From positions 310,001 to 374,000 of the forward strand of contig CBDCWW010000023.1 of the NCBI GenBank assembly GCA_965223585.1: 64,000 nucleotides of DNA, written 5' to 3'. The stretch comes from CBDCVN01 sp965223585 (lineage in GTDB: Bacteria; Deinococcota; Deinococci; Deinococcales; Trueperaceae). How positions within the stretch are numbered: the stretch's first letter is position 1; every line of letters begins with the position of its first letter. The notes beneath the pieces were generated by a model, which worked only from the letters and a program-made list of their open reading frames with translations, was not told the origin of the DNA and did no database searches. Positions 24,448-34,258 of this stretch are shown piece after piece. A program made the translations under genes and the position numbers.

Positions 24448-25850
24448 TTATGGACAGGATTACCACTTCCCTGTCGTTCCAAATAGGCTTTCATTAGTCC
24501 AGCCATTTCACGTCCATGACGCTCTACCCACATTCTTTGCCAATTAGCCCCGTTACGGCCGCTTTGCAGACGTCCCTCTATTATTTCCAGCCACTGTTGC
24601 CAGTCCTGTTTCTCCAAGGGCATTTGTTCCAGTGCAGTGTGAGCAAGGGGTAATAATTCTTTGAGCAAAAGTTCTTGTACACTCACTTCTTGATTATTCC
24701 ATACTACCTGTGCCTTGAGGCCATTTTTTGCGGCTTGGTAAAAATTGTCTCGAGCCTGTGCAAACGATAGTTTAATAGGCTTACTATGTTTTACTAGACC
24801 TTGTATCATTCCTAAAAACAAAACAGTGTTAGCCATTACGTCTTTCAAAGTAGGTCCAGCAGAAGTTACCCTATGCTCGATGCGTAAGTGTGGATTCCCC
24901 ATTTCATCAAAGCCCACCAAAGGCCGATTCCAACGCCAAATAGTGCCATTGTGAAGGCGCAGGTGTGGTAGTTTTTCCTGTTCATCATCTAACTTCATAG
25001 GTAGCAAGATAGGATAATCCTCTTGGTTCTGGGCAAAAAATTCAAAAAGGCTTTGCTGTGAATAATTGTTACCAAAGCCTACTCGAGCACAATCATGATT
25101 ACTAGTGTTTGGCACAGAAATCGCTTGCTCAAATAGTGGAATACGTGATTCATCCCATAAGCTATGACCAAAGAGCCAAGGAGAGTTGGCACATGCTGCT
25201 ACCATAGGGGCAGAAAGCATCTTAGCTGCATTGGAATATTGTACTGCTTCTTGTGGCGGTATTTGCAGGTGAATTTGCAAGGAAGTGGCAGCAGATTCAA
25301 CCATTATATCATTATGAGTTGAAGTCCAGTGTTCAGCTTTTTGAATATCAAATTTTATTGGTTGTCCCTCACGTATACGCATTATCTGTTCGTTGAGAGC
25401 ATGGTAACGCTTCATGGCACTGATGTTTTCTAGTACCAAGTCTTCTTCCCGGACTGTAGGAGGAACACCAATCATGGCAATCTTTACATTCTGCTTTGCT
25501 GCCATCTGTTTACAGCGTTGCCAAGTTGCCTCTAATTCTTTGTAGAGACGCGATATTGAACCAGCCTTTAGTGGCTGTGGTGTGCCATTAAGCTCTATAT
25601 TGAAGCATGATAGTTCAGGAACTACTAGTGGATCATTCAAGTGTTCCAAAAAAGAGGCGTTAAGTGGTGCTGGCCGGCCTTGTAAGTCAATTAGCCAAGC
25701 CTCGAGTTCGAATCCCAATACCAAGCCATCATCAGTAAAACGTTCTTCATCAAACCACTTTTTTAACAGTGCTGTCTCTGCAGCAAGTGCTCGCTCAAAG
25801 GCAACAAAGTCACGTTTTTGGAAGTGTTCTGACTCTATTTCTTGACCCAT
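24435..25850 (-). CDS. GCS2-family glutamate-cysteine ligase-like protein
   Basis: A 471-residue protein. LVLGFELEAWLIDLQGRPAP and CFNIELNGTP resemble the acid residues that bind metal and glutamate in GCS2-type carboxylate-amine ligases (the YbdK/GshA branch). STHNDIMVESAATSLQIHLQ and HLRIEHRVTSAGPT are further family regions. It would couple glutamate to an amine, possibly cysteine. Its overlap with the AstE/AspA-type hydrolase suggests a paired synthesis and cleavage or editing role, which is inference. Confidence 0.8.
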   Translation of the reverse strand: MGQEIESEHFQKRDFVAFERALAAETALLKKWFDEERFTDDGLVLGFELEAWLIDLQGRPAPLNASFLEHLNDPLVVPELSCFNIELNGTPQPLKAGSISRLYKELEATWQRCKQMAAKQNVKIAMIGVPPTVREEDLVLENISAMKRYHALNEQIMRIREGQPIKFDIQKAEHWTSTHNDIMVESAATSLQIHLQIPPQEAVQYSNAAKMLSAPMVAACANSPWLFGHSLWDESRIPLFEQAISVPNTSNHDCARVGFGNNYSQQSLFEFFAQNQEDYPILLPMKLDDEQEKLPHLRLHNGTIWRWNRPLVGFDEMGNPHLRIEHRVTSAGPTLKDVMANTVLFLGMIQGLVKHSKPIKLSFAQARDNFYQAAKNGLKAQVVWNNQEVSVQELLLKELLPLAHTALEQMPLEKQDWQQWLEIIEGRLQSGRNGANWQRMWVERHGREMAGLMKAYLERQGSGNPVHKWDL

Positions 25851-25993
25851 ATTATTTAGTTACTTGCAAAGATATATTGATCATTACATTCACAAGTATA
25901 GTTTCTAGTAGGCACTTCGTCAAGGTTGTGAATTTGTTTATAAGCTGTCTATGCATATTTTGAAAAATATTGAAATGGAAGAGAGAATTTTAT

Positions 25994-26939
25994 ATGGAAA
26001 AATACCAAGCTCGTAAAGTTTACCAAGCAGAAGCTTATGATGATGATTTAGGCCCGTTAAGGTTGCTTCCCGGGAAATGGAAGAGTGTGCCTGATCAAGG
26101 TTGGAATATGATTGCATTACCGTTTGCTAAAGGTGAATTTAATTATCGTGTAATGGTCAATTCGTTTGAGGAAGAGCTAAAATTTTCACTAGTGGATAAG
26201 GCAGTACCAAATCGTGGCTTGCGACATGATGATTGTGGTGAAGTCAGAAGCTGACCAGTTTCTTGTTGCACTTGATTATGAGCAGATGATAAAACAAACT
26301 GATAGTGCTGATTTCCCAGAAAGTGGTTTGACAGGAGGCCCGGGTCTTCCAATTCATCATTAGCCCGGTCTTTGGTTGAACATGTCAAATGAGATTACCA
26401 ATGATTTTGATGTTGCACGCTTAGCACTCATCCCCCATGGTAATTCTGTGTTGGCTTTAGGTAAAAGTAGTAGAAGTTTAGGTGCACCTGATCTTTCTAG
26501 GTTTAAAATTCGGGGTTTGCCTTTTGGTGCAGAGCCACCAGACATTGAGATAAACCCTTATTTGGAACCATATAAGCACTTTCGTGACAACCCGTTTAAA
26601 GGTGTATTTGATCCAACTAAACCAACTGCGCCATTAGCCAAAGCCAATGAGTCTGTAAATATTGTAAGAACAACTACGCTCGAGGTTGATACAGAGAATG
26701 AAACGGGTGGCATTGATAATATACCTTTTATCACCAAGCAGGCAAATGCTACTGCTATGAAATCAACCTTTTGGATTCAAGAATTTGCTGAAAAAGATAA
26801 ACATGGCAAACCTAAGTTACGTTTGCAGTATGCACAAGTAGTTATACTAGAATTCTTCCCCCGTTTTGATGGATTACCCGGCCTTGCAGAGTGGCCTCAT
26901 GTGAGCATTAATACCTTAGAAAAAGTTTATGGTGAATAA
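25994..26939 (+). pseudogene. Broken heme-binding/peroxidase-like gene
   Basis: Three pieces of one protein lie in sequence. The first (25994-26254) reads DDLGPLRLLPGKWKSVPDQG, then ending VDKAVPNRGLRHDD. Near 26230-26250 the frame shifts, and DQFLVALDYEQMIKQTDSAD, then FPESGLTGGPGLPIHH follows. An in-frame TAG at 26361 interrupts, and translation resumes PGLWLNMSNEI in the same frame to 26939 (ending WPHVSINTLEKVYGE). The pattern matches a conserved family annotated as heme-binding or nitrobindin-like; the name is tentative. One frameshift plus one nonsense codon make it non-functional unless read-through occurs. Confidence 0.75.
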
Positions 26940-26957
26940 TAAAACTAAGATTAAAAT

Positions 26958-27062
26958 ATGCTCTCTACCATGATGGCGGAGTACATAAGCGGTGCTTTGC
27001 TTGCGCTAATAAAATGGTGGATTAATCAAGATATGCCCTACACTCCTGAAGAGATGGATTAA
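26958..27062 (+). pseudogene. Remnant of a TetR-family C-terminal domain
   Basis: A 34-codon frame ending YISGALLALIKWWINQDM, then PYTPEEMD. This matches the end of the ligand-binding domain of TetR regulators, where an LxWWLxxxMPYSPEEM motif is typical. No DNA-binding domain precedes it. It sits next to another pseudogene, so this small segment is decaying. Confidence 0.6.
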
Positions 27063-27178
27063 TAAGACTTTGTAGAATTGCAGCATTAAGCACAAATAGC
27101 GAAAAGAATTTTTATGAAATATGAGGCTATAAACCTTAAGCATAAGTTCAGATTGTTTAATGAGTAGTAGAAACCCTT

Positions 27179-27328
27179 ATGCCACAACAAGATCCTGAAG
27201 TAATTGAACTAGCAGGCATAGGAGAAGTTAAAGATGATGAACAATTGCCTGACTTAGTAAATATCGAAGTAAAGAGTGAACTTTCAAGTCAGGCTGTACT
27301 GCCTAATTGCATAGTCGAATGCGTTTAA
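27179..27328 (+). CDS. Small acidic ORF, unknown
   Basis: A 49-residue frame, MPQQDPEVIELAGIGEVKDD with C-terminus LPNCIVECV. It is strongly acidic with two cysteines near the end. No clear ribosome site. An acidic leader with a short Cys-containing tail is reminiscent of modified-peptide precursors, but no modifying enzyme is nearby. It could equally be a chance frame. Confidence 0.3.
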   Translation: MPQQDPEVIELAGIGEVKDDEQLPDLVNIEVKSELSSQAVLPNCIVECV

Positions 27329-27508
27329 ACAGTGGTTCTATTCCAAGTCATAAAATACTTTTGGAAAGGCAGAATTATGTTGAAAACTACTGCAACTCAA
27401 AATCATTTGACTATATTACATTCAAAATACCCCCAACCCCTTCAATATTCTTACAGTGTGTATAGGCCTCCAACCATCATTACTACTTATTTCCTTATAG
27501 TTATTGGA

Positions 27509-29704
27509 CTATTTGGTTGCGCAGTCTACAAGATTGCCAGTTGATTCAGTTACAGGGAAAAAGGCTAATAGATAAGGAATACTGTTGTAGGGTGTACAAT
27601 CCAGTTGCAAATTATCGTTAATTGTACTAGTCCCAGCTACATAAATTTTAGCTAACTCATCTAGATTTGTTAATAAATTATTACCACTGATTCCTAAGTT
27701 AGCATTTACATCTATCCTTGGCTTACCAAAGCGAAAGGTTGTCAAAGCAAGATTGTCACTAAAGTTAAGAGAACCTTCCACACGTTCTAAATTAGTAAGA
27801 TTAATACTTTCCAGAGCAATGTTTTCAAAAAAACTAAGGTCATGACCAACTATAGTCAATTTAGGAAGATCAATGCTTACTAAGGCAGAATTATTAGAGA
27901 AGTCAAGTTCATTACCTACGCCAGTCAAATTAGTAAGATTAACTCCTTTCAAAGCAATATTGTGAGCTAAGCCAATGTCTTGCTCTACAGTAGTCAAATT
28001 ACTAAGATCAATGTTTATTAGCTTATTATTATTAAAGAACCCTAGATTACCACCTACAGTAGCCAACTTGCCCAAATCAATGTTTGTCAAAGCTTTTTCA
28101 TTTAGAGTGAAGTCAAGGTGACCACTCACACGGGTCAAATTAGTAAAATCAACCCTTTTTAGATTGTGATTTTTATCAAAGATAATCCCTTGCTTTCCAT
28201 CCACGCTTTCTAAGTTAGTCAAATCAACCGTTTCTAGAGCATCATTATCCGAAAATAGAATGTGATCACCCACACTAGGGGTCAAATTAGTGAGATCAAC
28301 TGCTTTTAAAACATCATTATCAGTGAAATCAACGTGGCCACGTACAATTTTCAAGTTGGCAAGATCCACGCTTGTTAGAACCCTATTGTCAGCAAAGTCA
28401 AGGTGACCACCTATACTTCTCAAGTCACTAAGATTAGAATTTGTTAGAGCGTGATTACTAAAGAATGCAAGATCATTGCTTACACTGGTTAAACCAGTAA
28501 GGTCAAGGCTTTCTAGATTATTATTGCTACTAATAATAACCGAACCAATAATGCTAGGACATGCTTTTATTGCGGCAACATCCTCTTTAGTATTAATGTC
28601 ATTAACTAGATAATTACTATTACAATTGTTCTCATATAGAACCTTTACAGCAGTTTGTTGACCTTTTCCAAGGCTTATGGGGTTTGTAAAAACTGTAGCC
28701 GTATAAGTTTCTTTACCACTAATTACATCTTTGGCAGTAATGGTATACTTACCAATTGCTAAATCTAATGTTTTGTTCTCAGTTATAATTCGTGATTCTT
28801 TGGATCCATTTGGACCAGTTACTATTACATTGCCATTTAAACCTGATTGTATCGTTATGTTGATAGTAAGTTCTGCCTTAGAAATGTCTTTGACCCCCTT
28901 AGTTGTAGCAGTAGGATTGGTTAAGGTCAGTGTAAATATAGAATCTTCAAAAATATCCTTTTCCTGAGCACTATTTTGATCGCTCTCTATATCAGTTTCA
29001 AAGATTAAACCAACAGTGTTTTCGGTTTCTGTTCCTTTACCAAAAACATCTATAAAGTCGCTAACTTGTGGAATTTCAAGGGTTATTACATCTTTAGCTT
29101 TAGCTTCTTCTACAGAATAAATACAATATTCCTCTGGGCAAGGCTCCTTTTTAGTGAAAACAACTGCTTTAAGGCTATCATCATTTAAGTTTAAAGGTAC
29201 TTCAAGATCAGGGTCTTCAGGTTTAGAATCAATATTACCATCTTGCGCCCAGAAATATCCAACTAACTTGGTAAGGTTAAATGTGTTGGGTAAATCATCA
29301 ACACTTTTACCTTTAGGTAATTCAATTTTAGCTTCAGTAAAGCCTATGTCACTAATTATGGTATTGGGATTTGGAGGTAGGTTAGGTATGTTTGGAACAG
29401 ATTTCTGTATAGTAAGACCTTCAGCTGTAACTATGCAGTTATTAGGTGAAGATTCAGACTTACATAGGGGATTACCTTGCTGCACAGATACAAAAGAAAC
29501 ACTTTCTAAAATGTTTCCTAGATCTGAACCTGAAATAGAATTGAATTCATTTGGAAGAGACACTGCATCTAACTCCAAATCACTATCATTAAGCCTAAAA
29601 GGATTATTTAACTTATATATGATGGGGGGTAATACAGGTTTTACATTGCAAGCAACAAGGGTTATAAGAACAAGAATTGCTATAGCTAATTTTTGAATTT
29701 TCAT
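27509..29704 (-). CDS. Lipoprotein with leucine-rich (receptor-L-like) repeats
   Basis: A 731-residue protein. The signal peptide MKIQKLAIAILVLITLVAC ends in a lipobox (LVAC), so it is lipid-anchored at the cell surface or periplasm. Residues ~30-370 are beta-rich, with a segment on which a PEGA-like or Ig-like fold is possible (SIQSGLNGNVIVTGPNG). Residues ~380-700 form about 14 repeats of ~23 residues of the type LxSVDLxNLTxVxGxLxFxxN, like the L domain of surface receptors. A role in binding or adhesion is inferred. The next plus-strand frame overlapping its 3' end is probably not a gene. Confidence 0.8.
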   Translation of the reverse strand: MKIQKLAIAILVLITLVACNVKPVLPPIIYKLNNPFRLNDSDLELDAVSLPNEFNSISGSDLGNILESVSFVSVQQGNPLCKSESSPNNCIVTAEGLTIQKSVPNIPNLPPNPNTIISDIGFTEAKIELPKGKSVDDLPNTFNLTKLVGYFWAQDGNIDSKPEDPDLEVPLNLNDDSLKAVVFTKKEPCPEEYCIYSVEEAKAKDVITLEIPQVSDFIDVFGKGTETENTVGLIFETDIESDQNSAQEKDIFEDSIFTLTLTNPTATTKGVKDISKAELTINITIQSGLNGNVIVTGPNGSKESRIITENKTLDLAIGKYTITAKDVISGKETYTATVFTNPISLGKGQQTAVKVLYENNCNSNYLVNDINTKEDVAAIKACPSIIGSVIISSNNNLESLDLTGLTSVSNDLAFFSNHALTNSNLSDLRSIGGHLDFADNRVLTSVDLANLKIVRGHVDFTDNDVLKAVDLTNLTPSVGDHILFSDNDALETVDLTNLESVDGKQGIIFDKNHNLKRVDFTNLTRVSGHLDFTLNEKALTNIDLGKLATVGGNLGFFNNNKLINIDLSNLTTVEQDIGLAHNIALKGVNLTNLTGVGNELDFSNNSALVSIDLPKLTIVGHDLSFFENIALESINLTNLERVEGSLNFSDNLALTTFRFGKPRIDVNANLGISGNNLLTNLDELAKIYVAGTSTINDNLQLDCTPYNSIPYLLAFFPVTESTGNLVDCATK

Positions 29705-30147
29705 TGTCTGGCCCTACTAATAACCTATCTAACTAGAACTTATGTAAAAGACAATTTTCTAAACTAAAAGAGCCGCAAATTACTTATCAAACAGGGCTCA
29801 TTAGTGTTTCAATATTTGATTGCATATAACATAAATCACATAAACTATGTACCAATTCCCATTTTCAAAGAATAAACTTTTGAATTTAACAAGACTACTA
29901 ATCTAAACCTTATCAATAATTTTGAACCTGAACACTCAATAAGTAGTAGTATACACTTTAATAGTAGCATGAGTATAGACTTTCAAGTTATTGGCAAGTG
30001 TTATTGGCAAGTCAAGAATATAGTGGATTAAACAGACCTAGAGAGCCTGAACATCAAACGGGTTTAAGACTTTAGAGGCTTCACCAAAAAAACTCTTGGC
30101 TTATCCATTTTAAATCTAGGAATATCTACATCAGTACTGGATTTATC
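29705..30147. other. Gene-free stretch
   Basis: About 440 AT-rich bases between two minus-strand genes. It contains a short direct repeat, TTATTGGCAAGT, near 29990-30010. I see no gene, RNA or clear terminator. Confidence 0.5.
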
Positions 30148-31760
30148 CTAGATAGTAATTTGCTTAAAAATGTAATGAACTATCTGATTTAAAGCCATTT
30201 TTTTGCCTTTATGCCACGCTAGCTCAAACTCTTCTCGTGGCAAACTCTTCTTAATATCTGATAAAACCTCTTGAAGCCTTTGGCGTTCTGTTTTTTCTAT
30301 AGATAATGATCTAAGTTGTTCCGAGGCACCTTTAATTGTTGCTGCCTCTTTCCATTTTCCTTTAACAGTAGCTAAACGGGCACACTCCTCCAATACATCG
30401 TATATGGCATCTGAATTAAGTTCTTGAAAGATGGTTATACTCTTTACAAGGTGGTTTGTAGCTTTTTCTGTATCCTTTAAATTTAGATAAACAATTCCCA
30501 AATAGTAATTAGCCATAGCAAAATTGGGCTTATCTTCTACACTTTCTAATATACCTATAGCCTTATTCAAAGTATCTCTGGCAGACTCATCATCTGATTG
30601 TTGACGAGCTATATCTCCTAAACACAATCTAACTATAGCTACCCTATGGGGATCTTCTTCTGGGGGGACAAGACTTACACACTCTTCATATTTATCTTTA
30701 GCTTCACTAAACTTAAACAGCCGCTGATAATTGTGACCTAAATTAAATAGTGTCTGTACTTTAGTTCTAACGTCTACAGATTTGCGAAGTAGTGTATAGC
30801 TTTCCTCAAGGCGTTCTGAAGCAGTTTCATAATTTCCTTGTGAGGAATGGACTTCTCCTAAAAGGCTAAGTGTATTTGGAATCATTTCTTTATTACTGAG
30901 ACTACGAAAGATCTTTAAACTATCCTCCAAACAATCTTGAGCATCTTTGAGACGACCTAAACCCACAGCAAAGTGTCCCGCACTGTACAAACTTTTGGCA
31001 CGAATTTCCTTATCATTATAACTAAGTTCTGGTAAATCTAAAAGGCTCCTAAGCCATTGGTAACCTTCTGTCAAGTATCCGTTATCAAACCAAAAAGGTA
31101 CTAATTTGATTGCTAAAGTTAATCCCTCTTCAGGATTTTTATTGTCTAAACTCCACTGTAAGGCAACACGAAAATTATCCATTTCTACCTCTTGTTCATT
31201 ATATGGTTCATTAGCCAACTTTTCAGCCATATTTAGGTAGTACTGAGCATGCAAAGAATGAATACTAGACCACTCCTCAGAACCTTCTTTTTCTTTCAAC
31301 TTTTCTTTAGCTAATTGATAAATCACTAAGTGATAGCTATACCTACCCTTGGTAACTCGCAACAATGATTTATCTAATAATCCTCTTAATCCATAAATAT
31401 CAGTCTTAGTAACTGTTTCAGCAGCTTCTAATTCAAATCCTCCACGAAATACTGAAAGCTGCCAAAAAGTGTTTTGCTCTTCACTAGAAAGTAACTGCCA
31501 AGAGTATTCAAACACTGCATGTATACTTTTGTGTCTTTCTGGAATATCTCCTAGTAACTTATTTTGAAATGTGAGAGCATTATTTTCTATCTCCTGAGCT
31601 ATTTTCGCCAGTTGCACCTGTCCAATCCATGGTACAATCAGTTCTATACCTAAAGGCCAACCTTCAAGTGACCTACAAATTGCTAGTATAGAAACTTTAT
31701 CTTCAGCGGTTGGAGCAAAGTTATTTTTCCTTCTCCTTGCTAAATACAAGAATAGTTCTA

Positions 31761-32621
31761 GGGTGTGTGGATACTAAAAATGACAAATCAAAAACGATAC
31801 TTGAAGTAATTTTAGCGTAACCATATAAGTACCGCTGTAAACTGGCAAAACGCTAAATAGTTACGGGCTAATTTCTCAAAACGAGAGAACACTCGTCTAT
31901 AATGCTTGATCTTATTGAAAAAAACTTCTATCAGATGTCTTTCTTTGTAAAATTCCTTGTCATACTCCCTTTGCTCTTTTCTATTGGCCTTCGGAGGTAT
32001 TACTGCTTCTGCTCCCATCTCTTCTACTTTATCTAGCACCACTTGGGCATCATATCCCTTGTCTCCTATTACTCTTTCACCCTCTAAATCATCTAGTAGT
32101 TCTTCTGCTTGGGTAACATCATTACGTTGCCCAGGAGTCAATATTAACTTTAGGGGATTGCCTAAAGCATCAGTAGCACAATGTAACTTTGTGCTGTACC
32201 CTCCTTTGCTTCTACCCAACTCCTGCTCTTCATTACCTCCATTGCCTCCAGCTGCACAAGAATGAGCCCTTACAATGGTGCTGTCTATCATTATACTTTC
32301 CATGTCAGCATCCTCAGCGAAGTATTCAAACATGGCTTGCCAAATCCCTTGTTTAGCCCAGCGGTCAAAACGTTTAAAAACACTGTTCCATTTTCCATAC
32401 TCTTCAGGCAATAAGCGCCACTGAGCACCACTTCTTGTTACCCAAAGAACTGCTTCAATAAACCTTCTACATTGCTCCTCATCACCAATCCTAAATTTCC
32501 TAAACATACACACTACCTTATGACCCTTAAGAAAAAATAAGATCTTTTGCCATTGATCATCTGTTAATCTAACTTTCATATCTTAAGCGTGCAATTTCTG
32601 ACTTTGCTTGTCAACACACCC
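31761..32621 (-). mobile_element. IS5-family insertion sequence (861 bp)
   Basis: Terminal inverted repeats are GGGTGTGTGGATA (from 31761) and GGGTGTGTTGACA (read inward from 32621). The element is flanked by a TA dinucleotide on each side (31759-31760 and 32622-32623), the target duplication expected for this group. It contains one intact transposase. It interrupts the EAD1-STAND gene exactly. Confidence 0.9.
31812..32579 (-). CDS. IS5-family transposase
   Basis: A 255-residue DDE transposase in one frame. N-terminal domain LTDDQWQKILFFLKG and WVTRSGAQWRLLPEEYGKW. Catalytic residues: D99 (MIDST), D173 (GDKGYD) and E218 (YKERHLIE). HLIEVFFNKIKHYRR is the family's Y-(2)-R-(3)-E-(6)-K type region. 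The ends and gene look intact, so the element could still move. It resembles the IS427-like subgroup, which often needs no frameshift here. Confidence 0.95.
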   Translation of the reverse strand: MKVRLTDDQWQKILFFLKGHKVVCMFRKFRIGDEEQCRRFIEAVLWVTRSGAQWRLLPEEYGKWNSVFKRFDRWAKQGIWQAMFEYFAEDADMESIMIDSTIVRAHSCAAGGNGGNEEQELGRSKGGYSTKLHCATDALGNPLKLILTPGQRNDVTQAEELLDDLEGERVIGDKGYDAQVVLDKVEEMGAEAVIPPKANRKEQREYDKEFYKERHLIEVFFNKIKHYRRVFSRFEKLARNYLAFCQFTAVLIWLR

Positions 32622-33461
32622 TATAGCTGCATAAGACTCAAAATCATCTGTTAATTCTTTCTCCTTAGGCAAAGTTAAACCATCTATTTCAAAAACTTTC
32701 TCTTTTAACCGAGGTTTTTCTCGAGAGGTTAACAATAATTTGAGATTAGAACACTCTTCAATAAGATACTTAATGTCAAAACCAATTTCAGCTATAAGGT
32801 GTTCAAGGTTATCTAGCACTAAAAGTATCTGCTTACCACCTACACGGTCTATTATTTCTTTCCAAGACTGTACTTTTACTTTATCTTCACTTAAGGAAAA
32901 ACCCGTTATTTCTTTCCAAGACTTTACTCTACTTTCACTATTTAAAGTGTGGTATATAGCGCTTGGCACGTCTTCAGCTTTGATAAGTGTCTCAAATTCT
33001 ATGAAAAACACTCCATCAAAGAAATTGCCTTCAATAAGCTGTTTTTTGGCCAAATGCAAAGCTAGTTGGGTTTTACCTGCACCTCCTTGACCTACTAGGG
33101 AAATTAATGAGCAATCAGGAGTAGTTAAACTTTCATTGATATTCTGCAAATCCTTTTCACGCCCAATTAACTTGCCTCTTATGCGTTTTGGCAAATTGTT
33201 AGGTATTAAGTTTGAGTTTGCTAAATCTTCATTGCCAGGGTTTTGCTTTTGAGCAGCAAAAATAAGATCTTTGAGCCATCCTTCAGCTTTTGCTGCTTTT
33301 ATAAGTTCAAAGACTATACTTCCTAAACCATCCTCTGTTGTAATATCTTCTAAGTTCTTATTAAGTTTATATTGAAGCATCTCAGTCAACTTTTGCTTGC
33401 TAGGGAAAGCTTTTGCAAATATTTTGGTTAGTTTTTGGTGTCGCTCTCCAGTTAACTCCAC

Positions 33462-34258
33462 AAAAATATTATATCCCTAATATTAAAAGCACTATGTTCA
33501 ACCGCCTGCTAATCGGTTCCAAATTCTACTTGGTAATCCCTACCTGAGACACTTTGTGTCACGTAAAACAATACAGAGCGTTTTGAGTATGCATTTGCAA
33601 CTGTTTTTAGTATATATGTTAAGCAGTGAATCTCTGCTTTAGAATCTAGCATACATTATATAAATTGATTCAGAAATTATACCAATTCGCACAATATACC
33701 TCTGATATGAATCTCTGAACTGGTGGCCTATGCTTTAGAAAAAAGAGGGAATTAATCTTAATTGTTATTATTCCCTATTGATGCAAAACCTTGAGAACAG
33801 CTCGAGGTAGGTTAGGCCTCAAATCATATATTTACCATAGGGTGCTATAATTACGATATGCAATTTGATCAAATCCATTTCCATAAACAAGGTGTCTAAC
33901 ACCTAATCCTCTTTCTGTTAGGGACAGCAATTAATAGGGACTAGATGTTGAGTTTTTTAATATAAAACTTTATCCCAAGAAATGTTGGTCTACTTTTCCT
34001 TTCTTGACAATCACTAGTCTTGCACAACATTATCAAAAACCTCTAAACTCCTACCAATTGCTGAGAGTAAAGCAAGCATTTTTAGGCTAATAATTTAGGA
34101 TTTACCATTGTAGAGACTTGGGAAGATTTTGGGAAGATGCCTTCCCTAAAATATTAAATGAGCAAAGCATGAATATATGCTTTGACTAACTATAAAAGAA
34201 TTTTTCCCTAAGCTAGGGTTTTAAATCGGCTTAAATAAACTTTCAGGAAGGAAAAATA
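33462..34258. other. Gene-free 800-base stretch
   Basis: It holds a dispersed repeat copy (about 33520-33605), a CTCGAG at ~33800 and several short palindromes, such as AAAGCAT...ATGCTTT near 34165-34187. No coding frame with support. The final 60 bases should carry the promoter of the secreted-protein gene; the ribosome site GGAAGGA lies just before its ATG. Confidence 0.5.
33520..33605 (-). repeat. Dispersed repeat copy 3
   Basis: CAGAGCGTTTTGAGTATGCA on the plus strand matches CAGAGTGTTTTGAGTATGCA at ~15242. The flanks also align (TACCTGAGACACT against TACCTTGGACGCT). It lies in the gene-free stretch upstream of the secreted protein gene. Confidence 0.5.

Larger units (their letters stand above)
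30148..33461 (-). pseudogene. EAD1-STAND (NB-ARC)-TPR gene split by an IS element
   Basis: The N-terminal part (32622-33461) begins with an effector-associated-domain-1-like fold, residues ~1-78: RHQKLTKIFAKAFPSKQKLT ... AAKAEGWLKDLIFAAQKQNP. It is followed by a STAND ATPase with Walker A GQGGAGKTQLALHLA near 121 and Walker B ILLVLDNLEHL. The C-terminal part (30148-31758) continues with LEGWPLGIELIVPWI, winged-helix and TPR segments. Removing the IS and one TA copy restores one frame: ESYAAI joins ELFLYLARRRK. EAD1-STAND proteins are associated with bacterial conflict and defense systems. Disruption appears recent because the rest of the frame is intact. Confidence 0.85.

Noticed and set aside
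27332..27544. Small plus-strand frame with a C-terminal hydrophobic segment
   Set aside because: It overlaps the lipoprotein gene in antisense and has no domain; the hydrophobic stretch may be chance.
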